Numbered from the stretch's first letter, positions 45,110 through 56,359 are shown. The stretch: DNA of 64,000 nucleotides from Mytilus trossulus (GCF_036588685.1 NC_086378.1:49842686-49906685), one strand, 5' to 3'. Made by a program: numbers and translations. Notes: generated by a model not told the origin, from the sequence alone.

Positions 45110-45335
45110 CAGTGGCAAATATTTCATGCATTTCCAAAAAAGAACAAGTTAACAACAAAGACAACAGGTAGGCCTTGAAATAGTGGCCATACAGGATGAA
45201 GGTCGGGGAAATTTGGTCTGCCACAGGAAAATACGGGTATATTGAATAGGGACAGAAATTTTACACGAGGCATCGGATTGACGTCCCCATTCCGAAGGGA
45301 CGTGGCTTCAAACGTATACATCCCGCACAGCCAAA
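45110..45335. repeat. Second copy of the 34385-34690 repeat
   Basis: Shares 'gtggcaaatatttcatgcat'-type start, 'tattgaatagggacagaaat' and the closing 'catcccgcacagc' with the 34 kb copy. Confidence 0.6.
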
Positions 45336-45800
45336 ATGATAAATAATAATTTATATGTGTTTACATGCATACGTATATGTTTAAGTCGACTTCTGTGGGT
45401 GTCTGGGACATTCTTAATACAATGTATCTTGATATTCAAAAAGCAACATGGATTTCAACCAATATTTTGTCTTTTCATAATATCGAAGATTAATTCAGTT
45501 ATGTTACAAATATAGCATATACCATACCACATCAAGAAAGGGGGAAACATTGCAACTACGATGACAAAACAACTAAAAGCAACACGGTAAGGGAGGAATA
45601 ACACATATTAGTGTGTATGTTCATTGGACATACTGTACTTGGCTGCTAAAGCAGTATTATATATACAAGCGCTACTTGAAATTATTTTAGTCAGCTACAG
45701 CTATTAAGTGGACAACAAACTCCTGTTTTGACACATCAAGTAATGAATGAGCAAGATAAATAAAATAACATGTTTAAAGTTTGAATTATAATTTTTGCAG

Positions 45801-45908
45801 GGTGGAACGTTGCCTCCAGTATTGTATATTCAAGCCGACAACTGCTGGCGGGAAAACAAAAATAAATCGTTTTGCGAGTAACTGGTGCACATGAAAGTAT
45901 TTCAAGAG
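45801..45908 (+). CDS. DUF7869-like pseudogene, exon 3 seen, with stop
   Basis: 108 bp between 'ataatttttgcag' and 'gtagac'. Reads GGTLPPVLYIQADNCWRENK then NKSFCE, stop, LVHMKVFQE. TAA at 45879-45881 most likely replaced a TAT/TAC (Tyr) codon. Confidence 0.7.
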
Positions 45909-46016
45909 GTAGACATTTGATATCTTATAGCCCACAGTAATGATACTACTGTTAAATAATAGAATTCCTATCTAAAAAATCCAGGAAAAACAATCATGAA
46001 ACAAACAATCAATCTA

Positions 46017-46640
46017 AAAACAGTTGTTGGCATGACACGGGTTATGTTTTTCTCATATATGTTATGATGGTATGATACTAAACCCCTTACGGGAAGGATT
46101 GTGCCTGATGTTCATATGATGAAATCATAATCTTTTAGTCAGTTTAATTGAAGTCTGGAGCTGGCATGTCAGTTAACTGCTAGTAGTCTGTTGTTATTTA
46201 TGTATTATTGTCATTTTGTTTATTTTCTTTGGTTACATCTTCTGACATCAGACTCGGACTTCTCTCGAACTGAATTTTAATGTGCGTATTGTTATGCTTT
46301 TACTTTTCTACACTGGTTAGAGGTATAGGGGGAGGGTTGAGATCTCACAAACATGTTTAACCCCGCCGCATTTTTGCGCCTGTCCCAAGTCAGGAGCCTC
46401 TGGCCTTTGTTAGTCTTGTATTATTTAAAATTTTAGTTTCTTGTGTACAATTTGGAAATTAGTATGGCGTTCATTATCACTGAACTAGTATATATTTGTT
46501 TAGGGGCCAGCTGAAGGACGCCTCCGGGTGCGGGAATTTCTCGCTACATTGAAGACCTGTTGGTGACCTTCTGCTGTTGTATTTTTTTATTTTGGTCGGG
46601 TTGTTGTCTCTTTGACACATTCCCCATTTCCATTCTCAAT
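46017..46640 (+). mobile_element. 5'-truncated retroelement, 3' tail only
   Basis: Begins in the last codons of the reverse transcriptase ('cagttgttggcatgacacgg', reverse of 990-1050) and runs through the full tail to 'cattctcaatttta'. It ends at the same point as other copies but starts at a different one, as expected when reverse transcription stops early. Confidence 0.8.
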
Positions 46641-47150
46641 TTTATGACAATGAACACACATATTTCTACTGAATTGAGCGGTGATTCCTCCTACCATTTT
46701 TATAAGGGTTGTATCATTATGTATTAACATGAATAACTGTATCCAAATGAACATGATGAATAAGATATAATAAACCGAGAAAATATACCGACGGAGAATT
46801 ATAATGAAAAGTCAATTAGAATAAATCATCTCAATATTCAACAGTAAAAAACTATGACAAACCATTACCTAAAAATATAAAGTAACTGCAGTACCACCGG
46901 AAAACTCGGTTAACAGCTCCTCGAGGGACACCCGTCGTATGTTCAGACCAACTGAATTCATGATATTTATCAAGTGTAATATATATCTACTCCACATACA
47001 TCCACTATCATGACTGTCGGAATATTGCGTCAGAGAAATGTCAAAACAATAAGCAAAAGAACGAACAAGAATCGTTATGCGGACAGTTTAAAGTGCAAAT
47101 CAATATAAAATTTGATAGAATTTAGTTTTGAAATTTTTTTTTTTTTGCAG

Positions 47151-47812
47151 GTTCACCTTTCTTTTCTGTATGTTGGACACACACATGAGGATATTGACGC
47201 CGGTTTCAGCAAAAAAGCAGATTCCCTCCGTCGAAATGACACAGAAACAATCCCTGAGCTTTTGGATCTATTACCAAATCCAAGCAATTTAATTTGGCAA
47301 TACGACGTTAGGAACTGGCTTAAACCATTTATTGCTGATGTACGGAAACATACCAAGCCATTACATTATAAATTTACAATGGCTGAAGTATCTAATAAGA
47401 TTAAACTGTGTTACAAATCCAATCATGCTGGGCCTTGGAAGATTTCAACAAGTGGAATGTTCATGTTTAACGAGAAAGGTGAAGTAGAATTGCCAAAGGG
47501 TGTACCAAAAGTCTCCACGCCAGTTTTTGACAAAATATCTATCGAAAAAATTGAAAGTGGAATTAATGACTGGTATGTCTCTTCACGGATCAAATAGAAC
47601 ATCACCAATAATTTAATTGGTGGAAGAGCCGGGTTAACTACATGAAGAAATTAAGAGATGATAATCAATTTATGAAAAGTGAAATCATACAAAAGGCAGT
47701 TTGGTACTTTGATAAATTACCGAAAACTAGAGTGACACCAGACTGATCGGATGATAACAACCCACCGAAGGAAAGAGAGGACATGGTAAATCAAGAGCTT
47801 ATAGAACACGAG
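47151..47812 (+). CDS. DUF7869-like pseudogene, main exon
   Basis: Follows a run of T and 'gcag'. VHLSFLYVGHTHEDIDAGFS opens it and the first frame runs 148 codons to TAG (47595-47597), through FTMAEVSNKIKLCYKSNHAG and FNEKGEVELPKGVPKVSTPV. Beyond the TAG the same frame gives NITNNLI, then a one-base shift near 47618 leads to WWKSRVNYMKKLRDDNQF, then KAVWYFDKLPKTRVTPD, TGA (47744-47746), and NPPKEREDMVNQELIEHE up to the donor 'gtacga'. The continuity of protein-like sequence across three lesions argues for decay of a longer protein. Confidence 0.7.
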
Positions 47813-48426
47813 GTACGAACTAAATTATCATCAACGATACTGACCTCGTCCACAAAGTCCCCTTTCTCCGCTGTCAATTTAAAGTCTTCAGTTGACACGC
47901 GAATTATATTCCGATTCCAATGTTTTTATTCTATTTCTTACTTTCTTTGTAGTTTTATTATTTTTGCTCGGACGACACAAAAACACAGACATTATTGCAA
48001 GATCTTGCAAGGTTTTCATCGAAGGGAATAGTGTGACTTTATTTGTTTAATACATCATTTTCCTTCTACAATTTCATTTATAGGTCATAGACAATACTAT
48101 GTATGTATGTGTACATCATAAATCAGGGAATTTTATAACTTACTGTTTTTCTATTCTATAGCGAGTACATATTTTTTTTACCGTATAGGTTAATAAAAGA
48201 GATGCATAAATATGGTATGGCTTTTGCCTGGAAAAGTGTAAACCCTAGTTTCGTCATAATTTCTAAATTTAGTAATAAAACATTCAGAAATATACACTTC
48301 AAGTCAAATATTAATGGATAATTAATATTAATAAAAAAAAATGATTTCTCCTATGCAATAGTACCTTTGACATTGATCTGATTACACCTTATATACTAGT
48401 AGAACATTATTATTTTTCAATCATAG

Positions 48427-48514
48427 ATACAGATTACCCAGAAAAGAAAAAGAAAACAAAGTGAACAAGACAAAACCAGACCTGAATTGAAAAAGCAGAA
48501 GAAAGGCAAAAAAG
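48427..48514 (+). CDS. Basic-tail exon
   Basis: Between 'tttcaatcatag' and 'gtacgc'. Reads IQITQKRKRKQSEQDKTRPE then LKKQKKGKK. It starts in phase 0, matching the end of the main exon, and ends in phase 1. Clustered Lys/Arg suggest nuclear import. Confidence 0.5.
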
Positions 48515-48991
48515 GTACGCTATTGTACAGTTCTTGTTACAGTGTCATTTGGAATGTTGGAGGAACAATGACGATTATGTTCGATGCCGTTACCGGTGGC
48601 AATCATTACCACTGTTTGCTATCACAAAAAAACGGACATATTTTAGTTTGTTTGAATATTCAAAATATTCATAGGAGGAGTTGGCATATGATATATTGAT
48701 TAGAATTCTTTTAGTTCAACTGATTTCAAAGTATTTTTTAATAAGTTAAGTCAAACGCGTTGTCTTTGCTTGCTTATTTTACTGAGAAAAGTATTTGAGA
48801 AAAATAAATATTTTTCTTCTTTTCAAATTAAATATTTTTCATTTGAGCAAAACATCTGGACGTTTTATTAGCAAACTCAACTTGAAATCGTAATTGACTA
48901 CTTTATAATGTTTATTTGTTTTTCTTTGATCATCAATCAACAACATTTAAGGTCGAAATCAATTGTTGTTTTGTTTTTTTGTATTTTCAGG

Positions 48992-49199
48992 AAATACGAA
49001 GAACATGACTACTAGACGCACCATATATAATAGCTCATATGTATATGGCTATATATGTCAAAAGAAACAGACTTTTATATTTATCGCTATTTTGTGCATT
49101 TTTCCTTTGATCTTTTTTGTGATATTTTTCATATCATGTTTCTCGCTTGAGATGGAAAAAGTATTGCTAGAAACTAAGGAGGCCACGTGGCGTTGCTAA
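48992..49199 (+). CDS. Possible alternative terminal exon with hydrophobic stretch
   Basis: Follows 'tttgtattttcag' and is in phase 1, so it could join the basic-tail exon. Reads NTKNMTTRRTIYNSSYVYGY, then a hydrophobic run (FIFIAILCIFPLIFFVIFF), ending LETKEATWRC and TAA at 49197-49199. T-rich DNA readily encodes such runs, so this may be chance. Confidence 0.2.
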
Positions 49200-49635
49200 T
49201 GAAATTGACATTAAAATTGACAACATCGTCATAGGTAAAATAGCGATAAACAGATTATCATTGGTCATCTCAACTCGATTGCTTTCCTCACTTTCGCTGT
49301 TCCAGCTCAAGCGAGAAAATCAATCTTGTTGAGATAATCAACGATAATCTATAACTATAATACAGGAACTAATAGAACTCATTTTCTTTTTTGATTTGAT
49401 TTGTTTTATACATGAGTTATCATATTTGTTGTGGCTATTTTACCTAGCAGTTGAACAACATATGGTTTCAACAGCAACAGTACAATTATGTTGTATTCAA
49501 AATATTGTGCATGCTTTAATATGTAATTTTCAAGAATTTACATTTTCTGTTTGTGCTGTACTGACATTAAACAGTTTGTAATTATGTTTTCTTTTGAAAA
49601 AAACATTGATTTCTATCTCGTTTACTTTCCTTTAA

Positions 49636-49835
49636 ATTGATGGATACACGAATACGTGGTAGCGTGATCACCCCGAGTGTGAGAGGTCGTAAGTTGGAAC
49701 CCGGCTGGATAAAAACGGAGACTTTAGAAATTGTATATGTTGCTTCTCCGCTTTGCACGCAGCATGAAGGAGTTTGATCAAAGGATTGATTGGCTCGAAC
49801 TGATAATGCTATGCCCGTTTCGGTGGACTGTTATC
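49636..49835 (+). mobile_element. tRNA-derived SINE ('gtgatcaccccgagtgtgag')
   Basis: A-box-like 'tggtagcgtgatc', then 'ccgagtgtgagaggtcgtaa' and a decayed B box 'gttggaacccggc', followed by 'gcttctccgctttgcacgca' and 'gaaggagtttgatcaaagga'. I recognise the body as a bivalve SINE type. Confidence 0.7.
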
Positions 49836-50048
49836 TTATGAACAACGTGACGGATGTCACATGTGAAGCAGTATTTTCTTCCCTTTCGGAGTTGCCGAGA
49901 TCACCCTTGCCTTTTTGTGGGATTCGTGTTGCTTGTAGGTTTTAATTTCTTTGACGTTTCTTCTTCACTATTGCTTGTCTTTTCTTTTGTAGCCATGGCG
50001 TTAGTTTAGCTTAGATTTATGAGTTTGAATGTCCCTCTGGTATCTTTT
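49836..50048 (+). repeat. 'agccatggcgtt' family, plus copy
   Basis: 'tgtgaagcagtattttcttc', 'ggagttgccgagatcaccct', 'gtagccatggcgttag' and 'gagtttgaatgtccctctgg'. Follows the SINE directly. Confidence 0.7.
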
Positions 50049-50439
50049 ACTGTTACATTAACTGGTTCTTGTCCTGAATATGCATATTTATTTCCCGCTT
50101 ATATAAGCCAACATAATCACCGAGATTCATCTTTTATTTCGTATTTGAATGTTTCAAAGCCATTTAAAGTCTTGTACATGTACATTTATTTAGCTAGTGT
50201 TAATTATGACCTTCAAATCTAAGGCCCGCTATCTAACTTTGCAAAATGATTTAAAGCAGTATTTTCACTAGCTTGACTTGTTTGCAATAAAAAAGAAAAC
50301 TCAGTCGAAAAGTGCATTGAGAATCACACTGCTTTTCCAAGCTTCACCTGATAAATGTTCGTCATTTTTATATTGAAGATTGGCGTTTTTAGACGGAAAG
50401 TAAATCTTTGCAAAATGCTGTAGAAATGGATAAATACAC

Positions 50440-51150
50440 ATAATGGGAACATTTCCCCATTCCGTGTTTATTGTTTATTTCTTCGACATAGAAAATGACC
50501 AATTACACAGCCTGTTTTAAAGATTATTTTCATGTTGGGAAATTTCCCCAATATTGTTTAGTGTTCACGTATGTGTTGTCTTCCTGTATGGATGTTTTCA
50601 CACTAATTGTAATTTAATGGGGAAATTTCCCCATTTCGTATTCTTTTATCACCATATTGAAAGTCATATTTAATTTGGGGATATTTCCCCACTTTATTCA
50701 TGATGTTAATTACAGTTACTAACACACACTTCTTAAACTTATAATTATATTTGAAGAAAAGTGGGGATATTTCCCCAGTCTGAAGATCTTTTTGCTGGAG
50801 ATATTTCCCCAGTCTAAAGGTCTTTTTATTCCGGGGATATTTCCCTATTTTCATTTTTTTTTAAATTCATTATGATCATAGATGAGGAATAATTTCAATG
50901 TTTACATTTTAATGTATGTTATAGCAAGGACTTTCATCATTCTTTGTTGCTGCATGAATATAAAGTTAACATCAGGTGTAATTCTGGATACATTTTTACT
51001 AATTTTTAGCAACTGAATCGCCTTGCCTTCTTCAAATAAAGATGTTTTTTTACAATAAACGTTGACAATATTTTTGTTTACCGAATTTGAAACCACACTA
51101 AAAAGAGAATAAAATAGATATTCTCTTTTTCAAATAGAACGCGTTTTATG
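50440..51150 (-). repeat. Palindrome array (GGGGAAATTTCCCC), copy 2
   Basis: Seven sites start at about 50445, 50537, 50619, 50677, 50763, 50797 and 50833; one is the exact 14-mer and several have the ATATTT centre. The hairpin border AAAAAGAGAAT/ATTCTCTTTTT and 'ccgaatttgaaacc' at 51078-51148 are the inverse of the border of copy 1. The site spacing differs between copies, so the internal array evolves independently of the flanks. Confidence 0.8.
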
Positions 51151-51496
51151 TTGTGTTGAAGTGATTCTATCATTGAAACAATTGCAAATTGAAACTACTG
51201 AAACAAATATCAATTTCATAAGCGAAGGTAAATGATTTTCAAACCAAAAAAAATATTTAAATTAAAGTCATTATGCATAATTCTTATATCAAAATTTGTA
51301 AAAAATATAAGATTTGGGATGTATAAATTGAGCTTGATTATCAAGTTTACCTGTATCTAACCTTTTTGGACTCTAAATATATAGGGTTGCGTTAATACAA
51401 AAAAATATTTCACACCTTTTAAGTGCATTGTGTCTCCAAATCAAGTACAGAGCTATTTTGTTGATCGAGCTTCCTTCATTTTTAAGTATTTTTCAG

Positions 51497-51598
51497 AGCG
51501 ATTACGAAAATCCGATGGTTCTTCATATGCTGAAATGTTTGGTGTTCGGAAGATAACAAAACAAAGGGATGAACTAGAATTTACAAGGTCATTGGAAG
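51497..51598 (+). CDS. Exon, phase 1-1, downstream part of the DUF7869-like gene or another gene
   Basis: Follows 'aagtatttttcag', precedes 'gtaggt'. Reads RLRKSDGSSYAEMFGVRKIT then KQRDELEFTRSLE. Phase agrees with the basic-tail exon. No stop, no recognised motif. Confidence 0.5.
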
Positions 51599-51775
51599 GT
51601 AGGTAAAACCATTTTTTTTATTTGATCTCATCATTAAATAATTAAGTTTGAAATTTGATTGTTTTGGTCTGATAGAATGAGAATACAAAACAAAGTACAG
51701 ATTGAATCTGACAATTGCTGTTCATCTATAAGTTAACCGTCGATTAGGTTCTAACCCGGTAAACACTTCTTCAGT

Positions 51776-51883
51776 AATAGTTATCCCACGAGGACGCGGT
51801 GTATCAGTGTAAGTTCGCCTCGATGGCCGGAGGCCAGAGGGTGATATAACACTGGCACACCAAGTCCGAATGGAATAACTATT
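51776..51883. repeat. 108-bp imperfect palindrome
   Basis: 'aatagttatcccacgaggac' at the left is mirrored by 'aatagttattccattcggac' on the other strand at the right, with 'gatggccggaggccagaggg' at the centre. An outer pair ('ttacatccc' and 'gagatgtaa') at 51884-52085 may belong to it. Confidence 0.7.
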
Positions 51884-52599
51884 TTACATCCCAGCTGTTT
51901 TAGATTAGTCAAAACCAGTTACAATTCATAAAATCTAGTTCAGAACGCCACACAACCATTATAATATACCTTATATATTACTATATACCCTTTATGGCCC
52001 TAAACACGCTGCTATGAACCAAGCTGCTGGGGTGATCTGGTAGAAGTGATCCGGCTCAGATCACCCTGTTAGAAAAAAAGAGCTGAGATGTAATAACCTA
52101 TGATCAGACATTTTAACATCATTTAAAGTGATCTTTATATATATTTATAGGTTACACTTCTGTAAGTGTAGACAATGTAATTTCCAATAAAACTGTACCC
52201 CTTGTGCAATGAAATTTCGTATCACAATTGTATCAGAATGGAAAACTTATATCCAGTTCTTCATTTTTTAAATGCTAAAATTTAGAGTTGTACAGTGTCA
52301 TTTTTACGATGTATATGCCCCGGACTTCTTCGAGATTAAACTATACTTTTGGTCATTTCATTATTCAATTTCACCGATAATCATGTGTATTTATAATGGT
52401 AATATTCCAAGGTTATGTATGTACGGTATTAAACATTAAGATTATAACTGGGAAAGAGTAGGTAAACAAATCAAATTGTATATGAATAATATATATATAT
52501 ATCCCTGAAATATGCGTGATTGGTCAAACATTTGTACTGTGGCAGTAAATTTTCTCTGTGGTAGATAACAACGACGTTTGATCCAGTCATATTGATGTA

Positions 52600-52960
52600 T
52601 AAAAAGAAGATGTATGATTGCCAAAGAGACAACTCTCCACAAGAGACCAAGTGACACAGACATTAACAATTATAGGTCACCGTATTGCATTCCAAAATTG
52701 AACAAAGCCCATACTGCATAGTCAGTTATAAAAGACGCGGAAATGACAAATGCAAAACAATTCAAACCAGAAACAACTAACGGCTTATTCATGAACAAAG
52801 AATGAACGAGAAAGATATGTAATACACCAACAAACAACAACCAATGAATTACCGACTCCTGACTTTGGACAGTCACAAACATACCTAATGTGGTGGGATT
52901 AAACATGGTAGCGGAATTCCAATCCTCCCCTAACATAGGACAGTGGTGTAACAGTTCAAC
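52600..52960 (-). repeat. 14205-14378 family, long minus copy
   Basis: Contains 'gattgccaaagagacaactc', 'ttaacaattataggtcaccg', 'gcccatactgcatagtcag', 'ctcctgactttggacagtca' and 'tgtggtgggattaaacatgg', i.e. the common body plus the upstream part. Confidence 0.75.
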
Positions 52961-53656
52961 ATTAGTACGAACTTGAAATCAATTAAAAAAGGCTAGACTC
53001 ATCAGATACAAATAGAAACACATTTAATATAAACACAGACTGGACGTTGCCAGTAATTGTATAACCAAACAACAACAGCAAAAAGTAATCCACTATGTAC
53101 AGATCTGAGAGTACTAGCAGTTACTGACAGAAAGTTCAAAGCCACTTACAACTTATAAATAAAATCATGCATCTAAGACTAAATTATCAATCAAGTCACT
53201 ATATTTAGTGTAAAGACGTCGTAAACAGTCAGGGCCAAGATAGAGGTATCGACAGATTGTAGATCCATGAATTTGTATATGAATATAACAATAATATTTT
53301 GTTTGCTTTTAATTTAAGAAAATCGATATTAATACCTATAAAAACAATTTGTCTACTACAGATTCGATCTGTATACAGGTCTGAGGTTGACATTTCTGAA
53401 GGTTATATGAAAAAGAAGATGTTGTTTGATTTTCAATAAGATAACTATCGACTTAGATTCACTTCATTAGACATGTATACAGTTTTGCTTTTAATCCGTC
53501 ATGAAAACAGTTGTGTTTGTGTTTTTGAGAAAAGATCATTTGTTTTAACCAATAAAACATTTATTTTTTATTCAATTTTCTACATGATATGCAATTATAG
53601 ATTGATTAATCGATGGTTTTTGTTAAGCAATAATTTTGTCATTCTTGACTTTTCAT

Positions 53657-53709
53657 TAGAGGCGGAAGCTATGGTATCAAAAGAAAACCACATAACGTCG
53701 GCAAGTTAA
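53657..53709 (+). CDS. Possible alternative terminal exon
   Basis: Follows 'cttgacttttcattag', in phase with 51497-51598. Reads EAMVSKENHITSAS and ends with TAA at 53707. Short, so support is weak. Confidence 0.25.
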
Positions 53710-53984
53710 CTAGCTATCCTATACAATTTAAATCGTAGTCGAAAAAGTCTTCAACTCACAACTGCAATGTTGACAAGATAGTGATCGTTTTTGTAGATAA
53801 CTATTTATACTACTCCGCCGTTAAGGCCCTGGGATACAATAATCTATGTTTTTACTTTCGGCATGTTAATTAATAAGCGCAAAACACAAGCAAAGTCTAT
53901 TTACCCATAGGTAGACAAGAGCAAACTTCTTCTTTAGAATAGGTATGTTACGGTGTGTTTATTTCTAAACCAGTTATGGTTATG

Positions 53985-54288
53985 ATCCGGGTTATGTTAT
54001 TTTCATATCTTTTGTATTGTTACATACATGATACTTAATCCCTTACATGAGGGATTGTGCTTGATTTTCATATGATGAAGACATAAACTTTCAATCAGTT
54101 TAATTGAGGTCTGGGTATTGCATGCATGGATATTGCAGGCACTCACACCACATCTTCCTATATCTATGTAGTACTTTGTTGATAAAGTATCATTATCATT
54201 TTGCTTAGTTTCTTTTGATACCTATTCTGACATCGGACTGTGACTTCTTTTTAACTGAGTTTTCCTGTGCGTGTTGTTACGGTTGAGG
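53985..54288 (+). repeat. Retroelement tail, interrupted (left part)
   Basis: 'ccgggttatgttattttcat', 'ttacatgagggattgtgctt' and 'ttctgacatcgg' follow the order of 46040-46290. The right part continues at 55267. Confidence 0.7.
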
Positions 54289-54673
54289 GAATAAACTGTG
54301 GGTATGTACATACGACTCTATCGGTCTACTCAGTAAATACTCACTTCTTTTTTCGCGTTCGTCGTTTACTGTTAGCCATCGCGTATACAAAGCATGTGAT
54401 GCACAATTTATATACTATTGTAGTTATTGTATGTAAATAAGGTCTCTATGAATAATGATATGGACTTCGTCTTTACTGATTGACCATGGGGGATACCCTG
54501 ACTGAACGACTGTTCACACTTTCTGTTTACCCTTAATTCACTCGTTCCTGCTTTACTACCTTGTTATTTTATTAGCGTAATGCATGAATATTGAAACCGG
54601 GGCCCATACGTGCTAAGAGTCCTGTTTATCCATTTCCTAGACTCGACAGAATGTCAAAACCGCAATCGCCGCT

Positions 54674-54800
54674 ATTTGCATCAATATGTTCATTGACGTC
54701 AGTGACCTAATGACCTGAGATCAGTATTCAATCAGCACAACATAATTTGCCCACTATCTCCATATGAGCACGATTTGTTGGTGGGACAGATGTATAAAAG
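54674..54800 (+). promoter_or_regulatory. Promoter-like cluster: octamer, CRE, DR2, TATA
   Basis: Within 127 bp: perfect octamer ATTTGCAT (54674-54681), perfect CRE TGACGTCA (54694-54701), TGACCTAATGACCT (about 54704-54717, a DR2 arrangement of the nuclear-receptor half-site AGGTCA on the other strand), and TATAAAAG (54793-54800). Initiation would fall near 54820. Binding is inferred from consensus only. Confidence 0.55.
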
Positions 54801-54841
54801 CGAGTGCACAACAATCTTCAAGGAGAGTGCGGCCCGCTACC

Positions 54842-54937
54842 ATGGCGTTCACTCCTGATACCAAGGAAATTACAATAGCAAACCAAATGCGCCGCAGTCG
54901 ATGCAACCCTGTAAAATACAAATCCCCGTTGGACTAA
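54842..54937 (+). CDS. Short open frame of 31 codons under the TATA cluster
   Basis: ATG lies in a near-ideal context (GCTACCATGG) about 22 bp after the likely start site and is the first ATG. It encodes MAFTPDTKEITIANQMRRSR then CNPVKYKSPLD. No family recognised. A strong donor consensus GTAAGT at 55044 lies downstream and AATAAA at 55232, so the transcript could be a one-exon miniature unit or a first exon. Confidence 0.35.
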   Translation: MAFTPDTKEITIANQMRRSRCNPVKYKSPLD

Positions 54938-55266
54938 TGGACCAAACTATGATTGACCTAGATGTTTCACTTAATATAATATTGATTGTTTTGTAAATAC
55001 TTCATCGTAAAGCTTAAATACATCTTTTTTGTTCGTGTATTTAGTAAGTCAATGTTTATGAGTTTATGAGCTACCATATTTAGACCAGTGCTTAGCTATT
55101 TTGCCTGATTGTCCTGATCATTTTGCCAGCGACGCTGCAAGTACTTACTTAGTTCGTAACTCGACACCAGGGTTGACAGACAGTAGAATTTACCAATAAC
55201 ACAGTGATATTAAGTGTGTTAACCTTGTAGAAATAAATTTACTAAAGGACCTCTAAGAAGTTGAGG

Positions 55267-55400
55267 TATGACGTCCATTTTCACAGAACTAGTACACTTT
55301 GTTTAGGGGACAGTCGCCGGGTGCGGAATTGTTTTGCTGTGGTGAAGACCCATCGTTGTGAAAAGCTATGCTGTTGACGTTAATTCGGTTTTACATTGCT
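55267..55400 (+). repeat. Retroelement tail, interrupted (right part)
   Basis: 'cattttcacagaactagtac', 'tttgtttaggggacagtcgc' and 'cgggtgcgga' continue the order of 46465-46560. Confidence 0.65.
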
Positions 55401-55545
55401 CTTTTGGTTTATATCGTGTTTGTTTTGCTTTCAAGCAACTTTTGATAGTTTTCTTTAAATCGTTACATATAAGTTTTGACTTTGTCTCTATCGTAGACTT
55501 TATAAATTCTGACTCATGAGATCCAAGTTTCTCATATCTTTGTAG

Positions 55546-55623
55546 AAATAAGTAGCCTTCCTAAGGCAACAGATACAAAAAATGTCAGATTGTCAAGGAA
55601 GCAACTGGAAAAGTTAACAAGAG
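55546..55623 (+). CDS. Exon, phase 1-1
   Basis: Follows 'ctcatatctttgtag', precedes 'gtaatt'. Reads ISSLPKATDTKNVRLSRKQL then EKLTR. 78 bp, in frame with 51497-51598 and with the terminal exon at 57247. Confidence 0.5.
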
Positions 55624-55729
55624 GTAATTACATACCATTTTGTGTTATCATGAATATTTGTATACCTTTTTTTTGCTTTTTAATTTGTTTTATGTATTTA
55701 TATTACCCTATGGTCATATTAACAAGTAA

Positions 55730-55892
55730 CTGAACAAGGACACTTTTGTGTTTTTTGGACACGTGAAGCAAGCCTCCGGGTGTGGTTTTCAACGCTGACA
55801 TGAAGACTCATTGGTGACCTTGAGCTGTTTTTTGCCTTTTGTCGGGTTGTTTTAATTTTGACACATTCCCCTTTTCCATTCTCAATCAAGAC
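55730..55892 (+). repeat. Retroelement 3' tail fragment
   Basis: 'gaagcaagcctccgggtgtg', 'gactcattggtgacctt' and 'cattccccttttccattctc' match the last 130 bp of the 46 kb copy. Confidence 0.75.
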
Positions 55893-56359
55893 TTTAGAAA
55901 TTTTAAATATATCGTTCTCCGTATGAAACATATCATCAGGAAAACAATATAACGACTAAAATAAAAAATCCCAAGAATAAAACTTTAACTAAATGACTTT
56001 AAAAATATGATTTCATGTCAGCTGACCAACAAGTAAAAGTTTGCATTTTCTAGACCGGAGTATTAGATTGCTGTATTACGATGCTTTGGTAACGTCTAAT
56101 AAGCTAGTAAAGACCGGTGTATTTGCTAGAAATAAGTCAAGTACATCGATGTCTTAATTACGTGAAGAAATTCAAAACACTAGAAAAAATTGTTCTGACC
56201 AATTTATCAGTAAAGTATGTTATAGAAATACCACTTTCCTGACCTCGGCATCTTTGATTGATATATGTCTAGCACACTGTTCTTATACTCACAATACTGT
56301 TATTTAAGTCGAACGAGCTCTACTTCAAGTGAGAGTTCGCTTGATCGATATAAGAAACT

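Larger units (their letters stand above)
54289..55266 (+). other. 978-bp segment interrupting a repeat, flanked by GTTGAGG
   Basis: GTTGAGG occurs at 54282-54288 and again at 55260-55266, at the two points where similarity to the retroelement tail stops and resumes. The segment contains a promoter-like cluster, a short open frame and AATAAA (55232-55237). It could be a solo LTR or another insertion with a 7-bp target duplication, though the ends are not TG/CA. Confidence 0.5.

Noticed and set aside
52990..53005. A second hammerhead ribozyme (reverse of CTGATGAGTC)
   Set aside because: The GAAAC box and helix II partner are absent on the appropriate side.
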